64,000 nt of DNA from Streptomyces liangshanensis (GCF_011694815.1 NZ_CP050177.1:3213001-3277000), one strand, 5' to 3'. Positions 31,544-41,829 are shown, counted from the stretch's first letter. The notes: generated by a model not told the origin, from the letters alone. Made by a program: numbers and translations.

Positions 31544-32795
31544 TGATGCGGTCCGAGGCGTCGCCGCCGGTGGGGTCCGTCAGGTTGGCCAGCATCTTCA
31601 GGAGGAACTTCATCAGCAGCGGGTGGGTCAGGCCGCGTTGGGCCGCGATCTTCATGATCTTGGGGTTGCCGATGAGCTTCACGAAGGCGCGGCCCAGCGA
31701 GTAGTAGCCGCCGTAGGTCTCCTTCAGGATGCGCGGGTAGCGCTGGAGCACCAGCTCGCGCTGGGCCGGGGTCGCGCGGGCGTGGGCCTGGACGATCACC
31801 TCGGCCGCGATCTGGCCCGACTCCATGGCGTACGCGATGCCCTCGCCGTTGAACGGGTTGACCATCCCGCCCGCGTCGCCGACCAGCAACAGGCCCCGCG
31901 TGTAGTGCGGCTGGCGGTTGAACGCCATCGGCAGCGCGGCGCCGCGGATCGGCATCGTCATGTTGTCCGGGGTGTAGCCCCAGTCCTCGGGCATCGACGC
32001 GCACCACGCCTTGAGCACCTCGCGCCAGTCCAGCTCCTTGAAGGACTCGGAGGTGTTGAGGACGCCCAGGCCGACGTTGGACGTACCGTCGCCCATGCCG
32101 AAGATCCAGCCGTACCCCGGCAGCAGCCGGTCCTCGCCGGGCCCGCGCCGGTCCCACAGCTCCAGCCACGACTCCAGGTAGTCGTCGTCGTGGCGCGGCG
32201 ACGTGAAGTACGTCCGGACCGCGACGCCCATCGGCCGGTCCTCGCGCCGGTGCAGCCCCATCGCCAGCGACAGGCGCGTCGAGTTGCCGTCGGCGGCCAC
32301 GACGAGCGGCGCGTGGAAGGTGACCGGGGTCTTCTCCTCGCCCAGCTTCGCGTTCACGCCCGTGATCCGGCCGGTGCGCGCGTCCGTGATCGGCGCGCCC
32401 ACGTTGCAGCGCTCGTACAGCCGCGCGCCGGCCTTCTGCGCCTGGCGGGCGAGCTGTTCGTCGAAGTCGTCGCGCTTGCGCACGAGTCCGTAGTCCGGGT
32501 ACGAGGCGAGATCCGGCCAGTCGAGCTGGAGCCGTACCCCGCCGCCGATGATCCGCAGACCCTTGTTCCGCAGCCAGCCCGCCTCCTCGGAGATGTCGAT
32601 GCCCATCGACACGAGCTGCTTCGTGGCCCGCGGGGTGAGACCGTCGCCGCAGACCTTCTCGCGCGGGAACGCCGTCTTCTCCAGCAGCAGGACGTCCAGG
32701 CCCGCCTTGGCGAGGTAGTACGCGGTCGTCGAACCGGCCGGTCCTGCGCCGACGACAATCACATCCGCGGTGTGTTCGGAGAGGGGCTCGGTCAC
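31509..32795 (-). CDS. Geranylgeranyl reductase-family FAD enzyme (menaquinone side-chain reductase-like)
   Basis: FAD-dependent reductase of 428 residues. FAD motifs: VIVVGAGPAGSTTAYYLAKAG (in parts) near the N-terminus and GLLLVGDAGGMVNPFNGEGI at about residues 300-320. CGDGLTPRA is the geranylgeranyl-reductase signature. In mycobacteria the related MenJ saturates one isoprene unit of menaquinone. Streptomyces menaquinones are partly hydrogenated, and this gene lies next to menG and the mqn genes, so a similar role is likely. Start is GTG 32795. The gene symbol menJ is not assigned because orthology is unproven. Confidence 0.85.
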   Translation of the reverse strand: MTEPLSEHTADVIVVGAGPAGSTTAYYLAKAGLDVLLLEKTAFPREKVCGDGLTPRATKQLVSMGIDISEEAGWLRNKGLRIIGGGVRLQLDWPDLASYPDYGLVRKRDDFDEQLARQAQKAGARLYERCNVGAPITDARTGRITGVNAKLGEEKTPVTFHAPLVVAADGNSTRLSLAMGLHRREDRPMGVAVRTYFTSPRHDDDYLESWLELWDRRGPGEDRLLPGYGWIFGMGDGTSNVGLGVLNTSESFKELDWREVLKAWCASMPEDWGYTPDNMTMPIRGAALPMAFNRQPHYTRGLLLVGDAGGMVNPFNGEGIAYAMESGQIAAEVIVQAHARATPAQRELVLQRYPRILKETYGGYYSLGRAFVKLIGNPKIMKIAAQRGLTHPLLMKFLLKMLANLTDPTGGDASDRIINGLTKVAPKA

Positions 32796-32892
32796 AGCGG
32801 GTTCTCCCGAAGACTCGAAATGGCGTACCGGACGGCACGGGACCTGTGCAGTCTATTCGTGCGCACCGATCACCACGCTGAAGGGCTGCCTC

Positions 32893-33411
32893 ATGAAGGA
32901 CAGGACCGAGCCACCGCCCGTCGTGCACCTCCGTGTCCCCACCGAGGAGGACGCCCTCGCCTGGCACCGGCTGTTCGACCACCCCGAGGTGATGGAGTTC
33001 CACGGCGGCGCCTCCGCCGAGCACTCGGTGTACGAGGAGCTGACCGCCCGCCAGCGCCGGCACGACGCCGAACGGGGCTTCTGCTTCTGGACGCTGGTGG
33101 ACGAGCGGGGCGACGCGATCGGCTTCACCGGCGCCCAGCCCTGGCCGCACGAGGAGTTCGGGCCGGTCGGCGAGATCGAGATCGGGTGGCGGCTGGGACG
33201 GGAATACTGGGGGCGCGGGTACGTCACGGCCGCCGCGCGCACGACGCTGAAGCGGGTACGGACGGCAGGCGTCGGCCGGGTGGTGGCCATGGTCCGCCCC
33301 GAGAACACCCGGTCCGTGGCGGTGATCCGGCGCCTCGGCATGGCCCGGGCGGAGACGTACACGAGCAAGGTGTCGGGGGTCGAGGCGCACTGCTACCGGT
33401 TGGCGCTCTGA
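32893..33411 (+). CDS. GNAT-family N-acetyltransferase
   Basis: Acetyl-CoA-dependent acyltransferase of 172 residues, RimJ/RimL-like subgroup. Recognisable are VHLRVPTEEDALAWHRLF, then IEIGWRLGREYWGRGYVTAA, the acetyl-CoA-binding region, and RPENTRSVAVIRRLGM. Start ATG 32893 is where similarity begins; the frame is open further up. It stands between the reductase and menG, both on the opposite strand, and no substrate can be inferred. Confidence 0.88.
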   Translation: MKDRTEPPPVVHLRVPTEEDALAWHRLFDHPEVMEFHGGASAEHSVYEELTARQRRHDAERGFCFWTLVDERGDAIGFTGAQPWPHEEFGPVGEIEIGWRLGREYWGRGYVTAAARTTLKRVRTAGVGRVVAMVRPENTRSVAVIRRLGMARAETYTSKVSGVEAHCYRLAL

Positions 33412-33460
33412 GCGGGGGCGGGGCGGGTAGCGGTACGGGAGGTGGGGGGCGTGCCGGGAC

Positions 33461-34153
33461 TCAGTCCCGTACGCCCCGGTGCAGCGCCACGATCCCGCCG
33501 GTCAGGTTCCGCCACGCCACCCGCGACCAGCCCGCGCCTTGCAACCGCTCGGCCAGCGCCGGCTGGTCGGGCCACGCGCGGATGGACTCGGCGAGGTACA
33601 CGTACGCGTCGGGGTTGGACGACACCGCGCGCGCGGTCGGCGGCAGCGCCCGCATCAGGTACTCGGTGTAGACGGTCCTGAACGGCGCCCACGTCGGGTG
33701 CGAGAACTCACAGATCACCACCCGCCCGCCCGGCTTCGTCACCCGGTACAGCTCCCGCAGCGCGCGGTCCGTGTCGTGCACGTTGCGCAGCCCGAAGGAG
33801 ATCGTCACCGCGTCGAAGACCTCGTCGGCGAACGGCAGCTTCGTCGCGTCCCCCGCCGTGAACGGCATCCACGGGTGGCGCTTCTTGCCCTCCCGCAGCA
33901 TGCCCAGCGAGAAGTCGCAGGGCACGACGTACGCGCCGGTCGCGGCGAACGGCTGCGAGGAAGTCGCGGTGCCCGCCGCCAGGTCGAGGATCCGCTCGGC
34001 GGGGCGCGCGTGGACGGCCTTCGCGACCGCCTTGCGCCACACCCGGTCCTGCCCGAGCGACAGCACGTCGTTGGTCAGGTCGTAGTTCGCCGCCACGCCG
34101 TCGAACATCGAGGCGACTTCGTGCGGCTGCTTGTCCAGGGATGCGCGCGTCAC
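33461..34153 (-). CDS. menG: Demethylmenaquinone methyltransferase
   Basis: SAM-dependent C-methyltransferase of the UbiE/MenG family, 230 residues, final step of menaquinone synthesis. Motifs: [26 protein letters not shown] (in parts), [12 protein letters not shown] as the SAM-binding loop, [11 protein letters not shown], and the C-terminal [13 protein letters not shown]. Start is GTG 34153; the upstream open frame has no family similarity. It lies about 80 bp after the amidohydrolase-like gene on the same strand. Confidence 0.95.
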   Translation of the reverse strand: MTRASLDKQPHEVASMFDGVAANYDLTNDVLSLGQDRVWRKAVAKAVHARPAERILDLAAGTATSSQPFAATGAYVVPCDFSLGMLREGKKRHPWMPFTAGDATKLPFADEVFDAVTISFGLRNVHDTDRALRELYRVTKPGGRVVICEFSHPTWAPFRTVYTEYLMRALPPTARAVSSNPDAYVYLAESIRAWPDQPALAERLQGAGWSRVAWRNLTGGIVALHRGVRD

Positions 34154-34236
34154 TGGCGTTGGCCTCGCTTGTCTCGGATCCGGGTGGGGTGGCGTGCTAG
34201 GCGTGCTAGGCCCATTCTCGCAGGCCCGCCCCCGCC

Positions 34237-34893
34237 TCACGCGCGCCGGTGCACCAGCCTGCCGCCCAGCACCGTCGCCACGCAGGTGGCCGCGCCGTGC
34301 CCGGCCAGGGCCGTGTACGGATCCCCGTCCACCGGTACGGCGAACACCGCGAAGTCCGCGTACAGCCCCCTGTCACCCAGAAGGGGGAGCAGGAACGCCT
34401 CCGCCGCCGGCCGCCCCGCGAACGCGTCGAGCGTGGCCGGGCCCGCCGGGTCCGTGAAGCGCTGTTCGACGCCGAGCCCGGAGCGCTGGACGGCGTCCAC
34501 GACCGTGTCCCGCCGCAGGTCGCCCGCGACCGCCACCGCCCCGTGCGCGAGCAGGCTCCGCACCCCGCGCCGCGCGCTCGCGCCCCACCGGGCGTCGGTC
34601 AGGCCCAGCGCGTCGAGCGCGTCACCGGTGAGGGGGCCGGTCCCGAGGGTGTCCGCCTCGCGGGGGTCGGGGTGGTACGCCCGCTCCAACAGCTCGGGGC
34701 CGTACGGATTCAGCAGGCCCGGCGTGATGATCCCCGGCCACCGGCGCACCCGTACCCCCGGGTGCTCGGCGGCCAGCCGCTCGTACGGGCCGACGGCCGC
34801 CAGGACGGAGCCGTCCACGAGGACGGCGCCTCCCGGTACCGGTTCCTCCCCGGCGCCGGGCAGCAGCAGTTCCGCGTGATGGATCGTCAGCAC
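34237..34893 (-). CDS. Degenerate imidazolonepropionase/amidohydrolase-like protein
   Basis: A 218-residue protein resembling the N-terminal composite domain and fragments of amidohydrolases. It begins [12 protein letters not shown] and has [17 protein letters not shown] and [15 protein letters not shown]. In active family members the last segment reads PG(L/F)xxxHxH; here both His are absent, so the metal site is lost. It is about half the length of a full amidohydrolase. It starts 19 bp after mqnC, so it is co-transcribed with menaquinone genes. An aminofutalosine deaminase (MqnX type) belongs to the same superfamily, but catalysis is unlikely here. Confidence 0.7.
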   Translation of the reverse strand: MLTIHHAELLLPGAGEEPVPGGAVLVDGSVLAAVGPYERLAAEHPGVRVRRWPGIITPGLLNPYGPELLERAYHPDPREADTLGTGPLTGDALDALGLTDARWGASARRGVRSLLAHGAVAVAGDLRRDTVVDAVQRSGLGVEQRFTDPAGPATLDAFAGRPAAEAFLLPLLGDRGLYADFAVFAVPVDGDPYTALAGHGAATCVATVLGGRLVHRRA

Positions 34894-34912
34894 GGCGGTC
34901 GTCCCCGCGTTC

Positions 34913-36127
34913 TCAGTTGGAGGCGAGCAGCTTCAGCTCCGGGTGGGCCGTACCGCCCTCGATCGCCGTCGAGGAGATGTGCGACTGGACGCGGTCGTCG
35001 ACCGGGTCGTTCGCCGGGTCGTCGTGCACGACGAGGTGTTCGTACGTCGTGGCGCGCTGCGCCGGGACGCGGCCCGCCTTGCGGATCAGGTCGATGATCT
35101 CCAGCCGGTTGGAGCGGTGCTTGGCGCCGGCCGACGAGACGACGTTCTCCTCCAGCATGATCGAGCCGAGGTCGTCGGCGCCGTAGTGCAGCGACAGCTG
35201 GCCGACCTCCTTGCCCGTGGTCAGCCAGGAGCCCTGGATGTGGGCGACGTTGTCGAGGAAGAGCCGCGCGACGGCGATGATCCGCAGGTACTCGAAGAGC
35301 GTGGCCTGCGTCTGGCCCTTCAGGTGGTTGTTCTCGGGCTGGTAGGTGTACGGGATGAAGGCGCGGAAGCCGCCCGTACGGTCCTGCACGTCCCGGATCA
35401 TCCGCAGGTGCTCGATGCGCTCGGCGTTGGTCTCGCCCGTGCCCATCAGCATCGTGGAGGTCGACTCGACGCCCAGGCCGTGCGCGATCTCCATGATCTC
35501 CAGCCAGCGTTCGCCGGACTCCTTGAGCGGCGCGATGGCCTTGCGGGGCCGCGCGGGCAGCAGCTCGGCGCCGGCGCCCGCGAACGAGTCGAGCCCGGCC
35601 GCGTGGATGCGGCGGATGGCCTCCTCGGCGGAGACGCCCGAGATGCGGGCCATGTGCTCGACCTCGGAGGCGCCGAGGGAGTGGATGACCAGCTGCGGGA
35701 AGTCCTTCTTGATGGCCGCGAAGTGCTCTTCGTAGTACTCGACGCCGAAGTCCGGGTGGTGGCCGCCCTGGAACATGATCTGCGTGCCGCCCAGCTCCAC
35801 GGTCTCCGCGCAGCGGCGCAGGATGTCGTCGAGGCCGCGGGTCCAGCCCTTCTCGGTGTCCTTGGGCGCGGCGTAGAAGGCGCAGAACTTGCACGCCGTG
35901 ACGCACAGGTTCGTGTAGTTGATGTTCCGCTCGATGATGTACGTCGCGATGTGCTCGGTCCCGGCGTAGCGCAGCCGGCGGGCCGCGTCGGCGGCGGAGC
36001 CGAGGGCGTGGAGCGGCGCGGAGCGGTAGAGGTCGAGGGCCTCTTCCGGGGTGATACGGCCCCCGGAAGCCGCACGGTCGAGGACACCAGTGACGTATTC
36101 GGACGTGAGGTCGGCCTTCTCGGTCAC
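34913..36127 (-). CDS. mqnC: Cyclic dehypoxanthinyl futalosine synthase (radical SAM)
   Basis: Radical-SAM enzyme of the futalosine menaquinone pathway that cyclises dehypoxanthinyl futalosine. It has 404 residues. The cluster motif is CVTACKFC, followed by FYAAPKD. Further marks are GGTQIMFQGGHHPDFG, FAGAGAELLP and the C-terminal GADDLGSIMLEENVVS. ATG 36127 is used. It is upstream of the amidohydrolase-like gene and menG on the same strand. Confidence 0.94.
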   Translation of the reverse strand: MTEKADLTSEYVTGVLDRAASGGRITPEEALDLYRSAPLHALGSAADAARRLRYAGTEHIATYIIERNINYTNLCVTACKFCAFYAAPKDTEKGWTRGLDDILRRCAETVELGGTQIMFQGGHHPDFGVEYYEEHFAAIKKDFPQLVIHSLGASEVEHMARISGVSAEEAIRRIHAAGLDSFAGAGAELLPARPRKAIAPLKESGERWLEIMEIAHGLGVESTSTMLMGTGETNAERIEHLRMIRDVQDRTGGFRAFIPYTYQPENNHLKGQTQATLFEYLRIIAVARLFLDNVAHIQGSWLTTGKEVGQLSLHYGADDLGSIMLEENVVSSAGAKHRSNRLEIIDLIRKAGRVPAQRATTYEHLVVHDDPANDPVDDRVQSHISSTAIEGGTAHPELKLLASN

Positions 36128-36192
36128 CGGGGCGGGTCCTTCCCAAGGGGGCGTACAGCGGGCCGATCCAGCCTACGCCAGGCTCCCGGCGC

Positions 36193-36220
36193 GCCCGGGT
36201 CGCGGGGGCGCGACCCGGGC
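36193..36220. terminator. Perfect hairpin between the kinase gene and mqnC
   Basis: A 12-bp perfect stem GCCCGGGTCGCG / CGCGACCCGGGC with a GGGG loop, 50 to 80 bases after the stop of the kinase gene. It should separate kinase transcription from mqnC. Confidence 0.7.
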
Positions 36221-36270
36221 GGGCCGGCTGCCCGTGGTCGCGCCGACCCCGTGCGGCTGCCGCCTCGCGA

Positions 36271-38070
36271 CTACCGCTTCTTCAGGACGCCGGTGGGGTT
36301 GCCCGCCGCCGCGTCGTCGGAGTCGTAGTGCAGGCCGTCCTTCTCCAGCGTGAGCCGCAGCCCCTCGGAGCTCTCCGTGCACAGGCTCTGGCTGCGCGGG
36401 CCCTTCTTGACGTCCACGACGATCGCGCGGTCCTCCGCCCGGGTGAGGGTGAACAGGTCCTGGCAGGTGAAGTTCCCCAGGATGTCGGTCTGTTCGCCCG
36501 TGCCGACCCGCTCCCCGGCCGTGCCCTTCGTGAGGGTGACCTTCATCGTGCCGGCCGGGATGCCGGCGGCGGTGATGGGGCCGTCCCAGGTCCCGATCAG
36601 CTCGTCGGGGACGGCGCCCGCGCCGGGACCGGGTGCGGCGGAATCGGAGGGGGACGCGGAGCCTGACGGGGTGTCGGGGGCCGGGTCGCCCGGCGCGGGC
36701 GTCGAGGCGGGAGGTCCCGAGGTGGCCGGGGCGCTCGCCGTCGTGTCGGTCTGCCCGCCGTCCTGGGCCGCGCTGGAGCGCTTGTCGTCGTTCCACTGGT
36801 CGAGGAGGACCCCGCCGCCCACGGTCACCGCCGCCAGCGCGCCCGCCACGGCCAGCACGACCGTGCAGCTGACCTTGCGGCCCCGGCGCCCCTGCCCGCG
36901 CCCGGCGTTGCCGGACACCGACACGGAGAACCCGCCGTCGGGCGACCGCCGCTCCGGCACGGCGGCGTCGCGGGGCGGCTCCGTCGGCGGCCCGAACACC
37001 CCCAGCACCGGCTCCGGGGCCCGGGCCCCGGAGCCGGTCGCGTCGCCCCGGTCCGTACCCCCACCGTCCGTCGACGCCTGGGTGAACGGCACCGGACCCG
37101 TCGCCACCCGCGAGTGCCCGGCCGACGGCTCGGCGGCCGGTACGGGGCCGGGGGCGCGCCCCTCGACGTCCAGGTCCAGGAGCGCCACCGCCGCGAGGCT
37201 GACCTCCTCGACCAGCGGTCCCGGCAGCCAGCCCCCGGCCACCGCCCGCTCGGCCCCGCCGGGCGCGAGGCGGCGCGCGACCTCGGCGGGGGTGGGGCGC
37301 GCCGCCGGGTCCTTGGCCAGGCAGTGCACGACCAGGTCGCGCAGCGCGCCCTCCATCGGGCCCAGTTCGGGTTCCTCGTGGACCACCTTGTACAGCAGCG
37401 CGGCGGACGAGTCGCCCACGAAGGGCCCCGCGCCCGTCGCCGCGTACGCGAGGACCGCGCCCAGCGAGAAGACGTCGGCCGCGCCGGTCACGCCCTTGCC
37501 GGTGATCTGCTCGGGCGCCATGTAGCCGGGCGACCCGACGGACACGCCGGTCGCGGTGAGCGAGGCGGTGCCGTCGGTGGCGCGGGCGATGCCGAAGTCG
37601 ATGAGCCGGGGGCCGTCCAGGGCCAGCAGGACGTTCGAGGGCTTCACGTCACGGTGGACCAGACCGAGCCCGTGGACGGCGACCAGCGCCTCGGCGAGGG
37701 CCGCGCCCAGCGCCGTGACGGACCGCCCGGGCAGCGACCCGTGGCCGGCGACGGCCTGGGTCAGCGAGGGCCCCGCCACGTACCCGGTGGCCACCCACGG
37801 CACGTCCGCGTCGGGGTCGGCGGCGAGGACCGGGGCCGACCAGCGGTGCGCGCCGGGGCCCGTACCCACGAGTCGCGCCGAGGCCACCTCGCGGCGGAAG
37901 CGGGCCCGGAACTCCTCGTCCATGGCGTAGTGCGGATGGACGACCTTCACCGCGACCGTGCGGCCGCCGGTCGAGCGGGCGAGATACACCCGGCCCATCC
38001 CGCCGGAACCGAGCCGGCCCAGGAGCCGGTACGGCCCGACGCTCTCCTCGCCTGCCTCCAACGGCTGCAT
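36271..38070 (-). CDS. Membrane-anchored serine/threonine protein kinase (PknB-like)
   Basis: Hanks-type kinase of 599 residues. The catalytic domain has GRLGSGGMGRVYLA (P-loop), VAVKVVH with the catalytic Lys, HRDVKPSNVLL and DFGIARA, then GYMAPEQ. A Pro/Ala-rich juxtamembrane segment leads to a transmembrane helix (CTVVLAVAGALAAVTVGGGVLL) near residue 405, an extracellular Ser/Thr/Pro linker and a C-terminal extracellular domain of about 120 residues (LIGTWDGPITAAGIP...). ATG 38070 follows GAGGGGGG. It sits between mqnA and mqnC; the ligand and targets are unknown. Confidence 0.92.
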   Translation of the reverse strand: MQPLEAGEESVGPYRLLGRLGSGGMGRVYLARSTGGRTVAVKVVHPHYAMDEEFRARFRREVASARLVGTGPGAHRWSAPVLAADPDADVPWVATGYVAGPSLTQAVAGHGSLPGRSVTALGAALAEALVAVHGLGLVHRDVKPSNVLLALDGPRLIDFGIARATDGTASLTATGVSVGSPGYMAPEQITGKGVTGAADVFSLGAVLAYAATGAGPFVGDSSAALLYKVVHEEPELGPMEGALRDLVVHCLAKDPAARPTPAEVARRLAPGGAERAVAGGWLPGPLVEEVSLAAVALLDLDVEGRAPGPVPAAEPSAGHSRVATGPVPFTQASTDGGGTDRGDATGSGARAPEPVLGVFGPPTEPPRDAAVPERRSPDGGFSVSVSGNAGRGQGRRGRKVSCTVVLAVAGALAAVTVGGGVLLDQWNDDKRSSAAQDGGQTDTTASAPATSGPPASTPAPGDPAPDTPSGSASPSDSAAPGPGAGAVPDELIGTWDGPITAAGIPAGTMKVTLTKGTAGERVGTGEQTDILGNFTCQDLFTLTRAEDRAIVVDVKKGPRSQSLCTESSEGLRLTLEKDGLHYDSDDAAAGNPTGVLKKR

Positions 38071-38163
38071 GCTGGTGCCCCCCTCGGCCTCGCGCGTCCG
38101 TACGGAGCAGCGTAGGGGGTACGGGTCCGCCGCCCCCAGGCCCATGGGGGTCGGGAGCGGAGC

Positions 38164-39146
<983 letters not shown>

Positions 39147-39313
39147 CTAGACCCCCCTGCGGAGCCCGCTCCGGGGGCTCCCCGGGCGCGTCCCGTCAGC
39201 ACGTCAGGGCCCCTGTCAAACGTCCGGGTGAAGTGATCTTTCCCTCTACCGCCGCACACAGGGCGCGTGCTAGGCTCGCCGCAAGTTGCAGTTTGGTTTC
39301 CCTTGCAGTACAG

Positions 39314-39350
39314 AGCCTGCGGAGCATGTGACCCGCAGGCTTTTGTAGTT
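39314..39350 (+). promoter_or_regulatory. Terminator-like hairpin in the leader of the cold-shock gene
   Basis: A 9-bp stem AGCCTGCGG / CCGCAGGCT (39314-39322, 39333-39341) with a 10-base loop is followed by TTTTGTAGTTTT. It lies about 60 bp before the ATG of the cold-shock gene. A possible -10 TAGGCT is at 39271-39276. TTGCAG occurs three times in the leader (39285-39290, 39304-39309 and 39362-39367). Confidence 0.55.
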
Positions 39351-39406
39351 TTCAGACTTCTTTGCAGGTTCTGGAGCAGGGCAACCCTTTGGCCCAAGGA
39401 GGGCTT

Positions 39407-39610
39407 ATGGCTACCGGAACCGTCAAGTGGTTCAACGCTGAAAAGGGCTTCGGCTTCATCGCCCAGGACGGCGGCGGCCCGGATGTCTTCGTCCACTACT
39501 CCGCGATCAACGCGTCCGGTTTTCGCTCCCTCGAGGAGAACCAGGTCGTGAACTTCGACGTCACTCAGGGACCCAAGGGCCCCCAGGCGGAGAACGTCAC
39601 CCCGGCCTAG
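39407..39610 (+). CDS. CspA-family cold-shock protein
   Basis: Small single-strand nucleic-acid-binding beta barrel, 67 residues, thought to act as RNA chaperone. It has both RNA-binding motifs: KGFGFI (RNP1) and DVFVHY (RNP2), and begins [18 protein letters not shown] stands just before ATG 39407. The gene is monocistronic, with a leader containing a terminator-like hairpin and a strong terminator after it. Confidence 0.97.
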   Translation: MATGTVKWFNAEKGFGFIAQDGGGPDVFVHYSAINASGFRSLEENQVVNFDVTQGPKGPQAENVTPA

Positions 39611-39654
39611 TCTTCCGGGTAGGCGATCGCGAAGATCTTGAAGAGCAGTACCCA

Positions 39655-39698
39655 AGGAGCCCTGCGTCCCCCACTCGGGTGGGGAAAGCAGGGCTCCT
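39655..39698. terminator. Bidirectional terminator after the cold-shock gene
   Basis: A perfect 10-bp stem AGGAGCCCTG / CAGGGCTCCT encloses an inner CCCCAC / GTGGGG stem. It lies between the convergent cold-shock and DUF4229 genes and can serve both. Confidence 0.75.
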
Positions 39699-39728
39699 GC
39701 CTGTGCCGGGGCTCCGCGCGAGCGACGC

Positions 39729-40028
39729 CTACTGCTGGGTGGCGCTGTCCTCCTGGGACTTGTTGGCCTCCAGTTTGGCGCGGGCGCCCGCCACCTTCTC
39801 GACCAGTTGGGCCGACATCGCGTCGCGCTGGCGGCGCAGCAGGACGAAGCTGAGCGGCGCCGACAGGACGATGGCGAGGAGCAGCACCCAGATGACGTTG
39901 GAGTCGCCGAAGCCCTTGGGGACGAGCCCGAAGTGGACGAGGACGGCGGAGAAGACGAGGCAGCCCATGAAGACGCCGATCCGCATCGCCGTGTAGCGGA
40001 GGGTGGGACTCGGATTCGCAAGGGTCAC
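39729..40028 (-). CDS. DUF4229 small membrane protein
   Basis: A 99-residue protein with two hydrophobic helices (IGVFMGCLVFSAVLVHFGLV and VIWVLLLAIVLSAPLSFVLL) and a basic, coiled-coil-prone C-terminus (LLRRQRDAMSAQLVEKVAG). It matches what I know of DUF4229 proteins of actinobacteria. Function is unknown. The GTG 40028 start gives the N-terminal SPTLRYTAMR. It is 24 bp beyond the GNAT gene and probably in one unit with mqnE. Confidence 0.8.
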   Translation of the reverse strand: MTLANPSPTLRYTAMRIGVFMGCLVFSAVLVHFGLVPKGFGDSNVIWVLLLAIVLSAPLSFVLLRRQRDAMSAQLVEKVAGARAKLEANKSQEDSATQQ

Positions 40029-40052
40029 AACAGGCCTTCTCTCTTCCCGCGT

Positions 40053-40583
40053 TCAGTACTGGTGGAGCGGAAGCAGCATGATGATGTCGTCGCGGTCGTC
40101 GCCGGGCGCGACCCGGATCGCGTCGGGCACCCGGCCGACTTCCTTGTAGCCGCACGACGCGTAGAAGCGGTCCACGCCGGTGCCGCCGCGGCAGGTGAGG
40201 CGGATCGCCTCGATGCCGTCGATGCCCCGGGCGGCGCCGGCGGCCGCGGCCATGAGGTCGCGGCCGTACCCCTTGCCCTGGTGGCCGGGCGCGACCATCA
40301 CCGTGTAGAGCCACAGCCAGTGGCGCATCAGCCGGTGGGTGTTGAGCGTGAGGAACGCCGTCGCGGCGACGGCGCCCTCCTCGTCGTACCCGACCAGCAG
40401 CCGGCAGCGGCCCTCCGCCATGGCGGAGAGGTGCTTGACCACCTCGGGCCGTACGTCGTCGGCGGTGACCGGCGGGACGAACCCGACGGAGCCCCCGGCG
40501 TTGGAGACGTCCGTCCACAGCGCGACGAGTCCGTCGTGCAGGGTGCGGTCCACCGCCGGGTCCAGCTCGAACGTGAGCGACAT
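40053..40583 (-). CDS. GNAT-family N-acetyltransferase
   Basis: A 176-residue acetyltransferase. The acetyl-CoA-binding segment is VMVAPGHQGKGYGRDLMAAAA, and FYASCGYKEVG matches the C-terminal fold. It lies 17 bp after mqnE and upstream of the DUF4229 gene on the same strand. A menaquinone role is not implied by any known biochemistry. Confidence 0.9.
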   Translation of the reverse strand: MSLTFELDPAVDRTLHDGLVALWTDVSNAGGSVGFVPPVTADDVRPEVVKHLSAMAEGRCRLLVGYDEEGAVAATAFLTLNTHRLMRHWLWLYTVMVAPGHQGKGYGRDLMAAAAGAARGIDGIEAIRLTCRGGTGVDRFYASCGYKEVGRVPDAIRVAPGDDRDDIIMLLPLHQY

Positions 40584-40600
40584 GCTTCTGTTCCCCGGCC

Positions 40601-41779
40601 TCAGAGCCGCATGGGCTGCGGGGACTCGCGGCGGTCGGCGTCCGGCCCCGGGTACTCGCGGATGATCTCGTACCGGGTGTTGCGCTCGACCGGGCGGAAC
40701 CCGGCGTCGCGGATCAGTTCGAGCAGATCCTCACGGCCCAGCTTGTTGGGCGTGCCGTAGTTGTCCGCGTCGTGCGTGATCTTGTACTCGACGACCGAGC
40801 CGTCCATGTCGTCCGCGCCGTGCTGGAGGGCGAGTTGGGCGGTCTGGACGCCGTGCATCACCCAGAAGACCTTCACGTGCGGGACGTTGTCGAAGAGCAG
40901 CCGGGAGACCGCGAACGTCTTGAGCGCCTCCGCGCCGGTGGCCATCGTGGTGCGGGCCTGGAGGCGGTTGCGGATCTTGCCGTCCTTCATGTCCACGAAG
41001 TCGTGCTGGTAGCGCAGCGGGATGAAGACCTGGAAGCCGCCGGTCTCGTCCTGGAGCTCGCGCAGCCGCAGCACGTGGTCGACCCGGTGGCGGGGCTCCT
41101 CGATGTGCCCGTACAGCATCGTCGCCGGGGTCTTGAGCCCCTTCGCGTGGGCGAGGCGGTGGATGCGCGACCAGTCCTCCCAGTGGGTGTTGTGGTCGAC
41201 GATGTGCTGGCGGACCTCCCAGTCGAAGATCTCCGCGCCGCCGCCGGTGAGCGACTCCAGGCCGGCCTCGATCAGCTCGTCCAGGATCTCGGAGGCCGAG
41301 AGACCGGAGATCGTCTCGAAGTGGTGGATCTCGGTGGCGGTGAACGCCTTGAGGGAGACCTCGGGGAGGGCTTCCTTCAGGGCGCTGAGCGAGCGCGGGT
41401 AGTAGCGCCAGGGGAGGGTCGGGTGCAGGCCGTTGACGATGTGCAGCTCGGTGAGGTTCTCGCCGCGCATCGCCTCGGCGAGGCGGACGGCCTCCTCGAT
41501 GCGCATCGTGTACGCGTCCTTCTCGCCCGGCTTGCGCTGGAACGAGCAGTACGCGCACGACGCGGTGCACACGTTGGTCATGTTGAGGTGGCGGTTGACG
41601 TTGAAGTGGACGACGTCGCCGTTCTTCCGCGTCCGCACCTCGTGGGCGAGCCCGCCGAGCCAGGCCAGGTCGTCCGTCTCGTACAGGGCGATCCCGTCCT
41701 CGCGGGACAGCCGCTCTCCCGCCCGGACCTTCTGCTCCAGCTCGCGCTTGAGACCTACATCTTGAATAGATGCAGTCAT
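40601..41779 (-). CDS. mqnE: Aminofutalosine synthase (radical SAM)
   Basis: Joins the MqnA product to SAM to give aminofutalosine. It has 392 residues. The radical-SAM motif CTASCAYC is followed by SFQRKPGEKDAY. Other marks: ELHIVNGLHPTLPWRYY, SLTGGGAEIFDWEVRQ and GADDMDGSVVEYKI. ATG 41779 follows GGAGG at a spacing of 7; the open frame goes on to 41833 without similarity. It is the first of a three-gene unit with the GNAT and DUF4229 genes. Confidence 0.95.
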   Translation of the reverse strand: MTASIQDVGLKRELEQKVRAGERLSREDGIALYETDDLAWLGGLAHEVRTRKNGDVVHFNVNRHLNMTNVCTASCAYCSFQRKPGEKDAYTMRIEEAVRLAEAMRGENLTELHIVNGLHPTLPWRYYPRSLSALKEALPEVSLKAFTATEIHHFETISGLSASEILDELIEAGLESLTGGGAEIFDWEVRQHIVDHNTHWEDWSRIHRLAHAKGLKTPATMLYGHIEEPRHRVDHVLRLRELQDETGGFQVFIPLRYQHDFVDMKDGKIRNRLQARTTMATGAEALKTFAVSRLLFDNVPHVKVFWVMHGVQTAQLALQHGADDMDGSVVEYKITHDADNYGTPNKLGREDLLELIRDAGFRPVERNTRYEIIREYPGPDADRRESPQPMRL

Positions 41780-41829
41780 CAGGCCGCCTCCCATATGTCT
41801 GCCAATCGGGCCTGTCGAGCCTACGCCCC

